Assembly (NCBI GenBank): GCA_017849395.1
Contig: JAFIHO010000141.1
Span: forward strand, 1 to 8,060
Source of the DNA: Hyphomicrobiales bacterium
Lineage (GTDB): Bacteria; Pseudomonadota; Alphaproteobacteria; Micropepsales; Micropepsaceae
Direction of reading: 5' to 3'
Length of the DNA stretch: 8,060 nucleotides
Every line of letters begins with the position of its first letter. Positions within the stretch are counted from its first letter, which is position 1. The notes below the pieces were generated by a model that worked only from the letters and a program-made list of their open reading frames with translations, was not told where the DNA came from and did no database searches. Of the stretch, positions 5,182 to 8,060 are shown one piece after another. A program made the position numbers and the translations under genes.

Positions 5182-6309
5182 ATGATCAATTCGATGCTGG
5201 AATTCCGTGTCCGCCTGCGCGATGCGCTGGGCCTTGGCTATCCGGATCGCGGTGCGCGCAGCGCCATCGCCGAATGCCTGGACTGGCTCGCCCGCGCGCA
5301 GGATTTTTCCGCCAGCCATGATGGCGGTGTGGCGCGCCACTTCAGCATCAAGACGGGCTGGTCGGCCTCGTATCCCGAAACCACGGGCTACATCATCACC
5401 ACCCTGCTGGAAGGCAGTCACGATCCCAAGGCGGCGGATTCCCGCCAGCGCGCGATCCGTATGCTGGACTGGCTGACCTCCATCCAATTCCCGGAAGGCG
5501 GCTTTCGCGGCGGCGTCATCGGCGAGGAGCCGGTCGTGCCCGTCACTTTCAACACCGGACAAATCCTGATCGGCCTGTCATCGGGCGCGGACATCAAGCC
5601 TGCCTACAAGGAGGCTGTGCACAAGGCCGCCCAATGGCTGGTGGACACGCAAGACCCGGATGGCTGCTGGCGCCGTTTCGCCACGCCGTTCGCGCGCAAG
5701 GACGAAAAAACCTACGAGACCCATGTCTCGCTTGGCCTGTTCGCTGCCCATGCCGTCGATCCCACACGCGGCTATCAGGCAGCAGCCCTGAAACAGGTCG
5801 ATTGGGCGCTGACCAACCAGGCCGCCAATGGCTGGCTGGACAAATGCTGCCTGGACGACGCCACCCAGCCCTATACCCACACGCTGGGCTATGCGCTGCG
5901 TGGTATTGTCGGGGCTTATGAAAGCAGCGGCCAACAGAAATATCTCGACGCCGCGCTGAAGACCGCCGACGCGCTGCTGGCGCAACAGCAGCCGGACGGC
6001 AAACTGTTCGGCCGCTTCAACAAGGACTGGCAGGCGACTGTGGACTGGGTCTGCCTCACCGGCCTGTCGCAGATTTCGGAATCCTGGCTGCTGCTGTCAC
6101 GCATGGCGGACCGCCCCCATTTCGTGGAAGCCGGACGCAAGGCCAACGCCTTTGTCCGCCGCAGCATCGTGCCGTCCGGCCATGACGGCATACGCGGCGG
6201 GGTGAAGGGCTCCCTGCCGGTGAATGGCGGCTATGGCCGCTGGCAGTATCTGAACTGGGCCGCGAAATTCACCATAGACGCGCATCGCGCCGAACTGTCA
6301 CTGGCCTAG
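5182..6309 (+). CDS. Alpha/alpha-toroid repeat protein (prenyltransferase/squalene-cyclase-like fold)
   Basis: A 375-residue protein with no signal peptide or membrane helices. It is built of about six repeats, each a helix pair ending in a turn with Q-x(2-4)-[DEN]-G-[GCWK]. The turns fall near residues 47 (HDGG), 105 (PEGGF), 160 (PDGCW), 216 (ANGWL), 272 (PDGKL) and 335 (HDGI), a spacing of 55-63 residues. This is the pattern of (alpha/alpha)6 barrels such as terpenoid cyclases and six-hairpin glycosidase relatives. The DxDD acid of squalene-hopene cyclases is absent (only CLDDAT at 223-228), so it is unlikely to be a true cyclase. Conserved-looking acids and aromatics (WSASYPETTGY at 60-70) may line a glycan site. 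It lies 42 bp after the ATP-grasp gene and 47 bp before the glycosyltransferase, hence the same operon. Related proteins are often vaguely annotated. The function is likely polysaccharide-linked but unproven. Confidence 0.72.
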   Translation: MINSMLEFRVRLRDALGLGYPDRGARSAIAECLDWLARAQDFSASHDGGVARHFSIKTGWSASYPETTGYIITTLLEGSHDPKAADSRQRAIRMLDWLTSIQFPEGGFRGGVIGEEPVVPVTFNTGQILIGLSSGADIKPAYKEAVHKAAQWLVDTQDPDGCWRRFATPFARKDEKTYETHVSLGLFAAHAVDPTRGYQAAALKQVDWALTNQAANGWLDKCCLDDATQPYTHTLGYALRGIVGAYESSGQQKYLDAALKTADALLAQQQPDGKLFGRFNKDWQATVDWVCLTGLSQISESWLLLSRMADRPHFVEAGRKANAFVRRSIVPSGHDGIRGGVKGSLPVNGGYGRWQYLNWAAKFTIDAHRAELSLA

Positions 6310-6356
6310 CGCGCGGCGGTGTCATAGCGTCCCTCCATCCCCATCGCGGACCGGAC

Positions 6357-7901
6357 ATGACGCATATCAGCAAGACCGAGCGCATCCTGGCGCTAAGCCT
6401 GATCGCGCTGGGCATCGCCCTGCGTCTTTGGATACGCCTGCCCACCGATCTGTGGGAGGATGAGATCATCGCCGCCACCCATTCGGCGCAGCCCTTCTGG
6501 CAGGTGATCCTCAACTCCATCCGCAACGATGTTCACCCGCCGCTGTATTTCCTGCAGCTGCATATCTGGGGCTGGCTCGGCCGTTCGGACATCTGGCTCA
6601 CGCTGAACAGCGTCGCCTGGAGTCTGGCGGGCATCTATTCCATCTGGCGCGTCGGAACGCTTCTGTATGGCGCGCGCGCCGGTCTGTTCGCCGCCGCGTG
6701 TCTCGCGATCCTGCCGGTCGCCACCTACAACGCCGATCAGCTTCGCATGTACGCGTTCCTGGGCGTGCTGCTGACATGGTCCTTCTATCTGAATGTCCGC
6801 GTGTTCGGCGAAGGCCGCCGAACGCCCGGCCTGCTGATCGGCCATGCGGCGCTGCTGATCGCGATCGTCAGCACCCATGCCATCGCGGCGCTGGCCGTCT
6901 TTTTCAACGGCCTGTACGCCCTGCATCTGGTCCGGGGCCGCAGGCCGCTTCGAAACGGATTGTTCGCCTGGCTGGGCATTTATGGCATCGCGGGGCTTTA
7001 TGCCGTGCCGTGGCTGGTGGCCGGTATGCTGCACGACGCCAATATCGGCGACGGCGGCGGCTTCGGGGAATTCCTGCTGGCCATCGCGACAACCGCAATC
7101 GGAAACATAGCGTTCGGCTCACCCTTTTATATCGCGGCGGGCGTATCGATTTTCCTGACCCTCTGCGCGCTCGGCCTGCTGACCGCCCGGACGCGGGCCC
7201 TGACCCTCATCCACCTGATATCGCCGCTGCTGCTCAGCACGCTTGTGACCCTGCTGCTCAAGCCGATCTACAAATGGAATTTCTTCTCGGCGATGGAAGC
7301 GCCTTTCATTGCCCTGACATTGGCGTTGCTGCTGGACCAGCCGCCGGCCCGGCGCGCGCTTCGCATTCTTGTCATGCCCCTGCTGGTGGCCGCGCTTACG
7401 GCGGTCAACATCGCAACGCGCCTGACGGTGCACATCACCTCTCATTTCCGCGACGCCGCCAATCTGATCGCCGCCAATTACCGTCCGGGCGATGTGATCT
7501 TCGTGCCCCAGCCCTCGATCTTCTGGGGCATGGCCTGGGACCTGGCTGGACCGGACTGGGGATCGACCTTCGCGATTGCGGCCAAGCCATCGCCCCAATG
7601 GCTCTCGGTCTATCGCAAGCTGGGCCCGCGCATCGTGGAGGCCTTGCATCTGATGCCCGATACGCAGGTGCTGGAGAAAAACGGTTATCGCATCGTGGTG
7701 GGCACCGAGTCCGCTGATCAGACGGCGGACGCCCGCCGCATCTGGCTTGTCACCCTGCCCCGTGCCGATCTGCCCAGGGACTATCCGCCGCCCGCGCTGA
7801 ACGGGCTGACGCTTCAGTGGCAGGACAAGTACCAGATCTGGACGACGCTCTATGCCCCGACACCGCAACAGGCGGTAATCCCCAAGCGCCTGGATTATTA
7901 G
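6357..7901 (+). CDS. GT-C fold glycosyltransferase, GT39/ArnT-like (polytopic membrane protein)
   Basis: A 514-residue integral inner-membrane protein that probably moves a sugar from a polyprenyl-phosphate donor to an acceptor on the periplasmic side. The first hydrophobic helix (10-26) is followed by LWEDEI (Asp35, Glu36), the acidic DE pair expected in the first periplasmic loop of GT-C enzymes. Then comes NDVHPPLYF (57-65), the D-x-H-P-P-L motif typical of GT39-like proteins, and further on DQLRMYAF (about 127-134), matching the usual E-A-R-M-Y-A element. About ten hydrophobic segments run to about residue 355, followed by a soluble C-terminal domain of about 150 residues. It is the last gene of the operon and its stop is 3 bp from the stop of a convergent gene. 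No strong Shine-Dalgarno is seen. The exact sugar and acceptor are not predictable. Confidence 0.87.
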   Translation: MTHISKTERILALSLIALGIALRLWIRLPTDLWEDEIIAATHSAQPFWQVILNSIRNDVHPPLYFLQLHIWGWLGRSDIWLTLNSVAWSLAGIYSIWRVGTLLYGARAGLFAAACLAILPVATYNADQLRMYAFLGVLLTWSFYLNVRVFGEGRRTPGLLIGHAALLIAIVSTHAIAALAVFFNGLYALHLVRGRRPLRNGLFAWLGIYGIAGLYAVPWLVAGMLHDANIGDGGGFGEFLLAIATTAIGNIAFGSPFYIAAGVSIFLTLCALGLLTARTRALTLIHLISPLLLSTLVTLLLKPIYKWNFFSAMEAPFIALTLALLLDQPPARRALRILVMPLLVAALTAVNIATRLTVHITSHFRDAANLIAANYRPGDVIFVPQPSIFWGMAWDLAGPDWGSTFAIAAKPSPQWLSVYRKLGPRIVEALHLMPDTQVLEKNGYRIVVGTESADQTADARRIWLVTLPRADLPRDYPPPALNGLTLQWQDKYQIWTTLYAPTPQQAVIPKRLDY

Positions 7902-7904
7902 CCC

Positions 7905-8060
7905 TCAGGGCACGCCGGAAGGCGCCTGTGCCGAGAGCACCTCTTTCATGTCCGGCGGCAGCGAACCGGCATCGGCCGTCCGGTACAGAACGACCTCGCC
8001 ATCCCCGCGCCGCACCGACCAGACGCGCTGGAAATAGGCGGGATCGCCCTCCAGAACCGC
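7905..8060 (-). CDS. Unidentified protein, C-terminal 51 residues only
   Basis: An open minus-strand frame enters from the right edge and ends in TGA at 7907-7905. The visible end reads ...GDPAYFQRVWSVRRGDGEVVLYRTADAG and finishes SAQAPSGVP. The codon usage is GC-rich and like the neighbours, and no competing frame is plausible. The segment has alternating beta-like residues and no membrane helix, compatible with the soluble end of an envelope enzyme, but no family can be assigned from so little. It converges on the glycosyltransferase gene with 3 bp between stops, so it belongs to a different transcript. Confidence 0.6.
   Translation of the reverse strand, partial: AVLEGDPAYFQRVWSVRRGDGEVVLYRTADAGSLPPDMKEVLSAQAPSGVP

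Noticed and set aside
3946..5562. Very long antisense open frame (about 538 codons) on the minus strand
   Set aside because: It lies opposite the ATP-grasp gene, which has clear motifs in order. Its product is low in structure and rich in Gly/Arg/Ala/His/Gln, typical of a GC-rich antisense shadow.
7909..7932. Hairpin GGCAC/GTGCC as a terminator for the glycosyltransferase operon
   Set aside because: The stem is interrupted by a bulge, no U-tract follows, and it lies within the coding end of the convergent gene.

Overview
The window looks like chromosomal DNA from a GC-rich alphaproteobacterium. The pointers are dense GC-rich coding with GTG/TTG starts, a perfect CtrA-type box (TTAA-N7-TTAAC, containing TTAACCAT) at 1530-1546, and a PEP-CTERM (exosortase-sorted) exported protein. 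I cannot name a genus. No mobile elements, RNA genes or CRISPR arrays are visible.

Left part (1-1600): two minus-strand genes for exported proteins. The gene at 420-1328 encodes a complete PEP-CTERM protein with a signal peptide and a C-terminal PEP/hydrophobic/Arg-Lys tail. The gene at 1-214 is cut by the window edge and shows only a signal peptide and the start of the mature protein. Each has a sigma-54-type promoter (GG-N10-GC) and, upstream of it, a TGTAA-N7-TTACA dyad. The distance from dyad centre to the -12 GC is 74 bp in both cases. This suggests a small sigma-54/enhancer-binding-protein regulon of exosortase substrates. A strong terminator separates the two genes. The CtrA-like box lies before a short plus-strand gene for a small membrane protein (1601-1786).

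Middle part (1795-3745): a minus-strand, translationally overlapping pair. The first gene encodes a ThiF/MoeB-type E1-like adenylyltransferase and the second a nitroreductase-fold flavoprotein. Together they resemble a split version of the ThiF-nitroreductase fusion known from mycobacteria as the Rv1355c/MoeY type. The substrate is unknown.

Right part (3964-7901): a divergent plus-strand operon of three genes: an ATP-grasp ligase of the COG3919 (carboxylate-amine ligase-like) type, a six-repeat alpha/alpha-toroid protein without cyclase catalytic motifs, and a GT-C/GT39-like polytopic glycosyltransferase. The combination fits lipid-linked glycan or surface polysaccharide synthesis and modification, plausibly tied to the exosortase/extracellular matrix system, but that link is inference. 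The 3' end of an unidentified minus-strand gene (7905-8060) converges on this operon.
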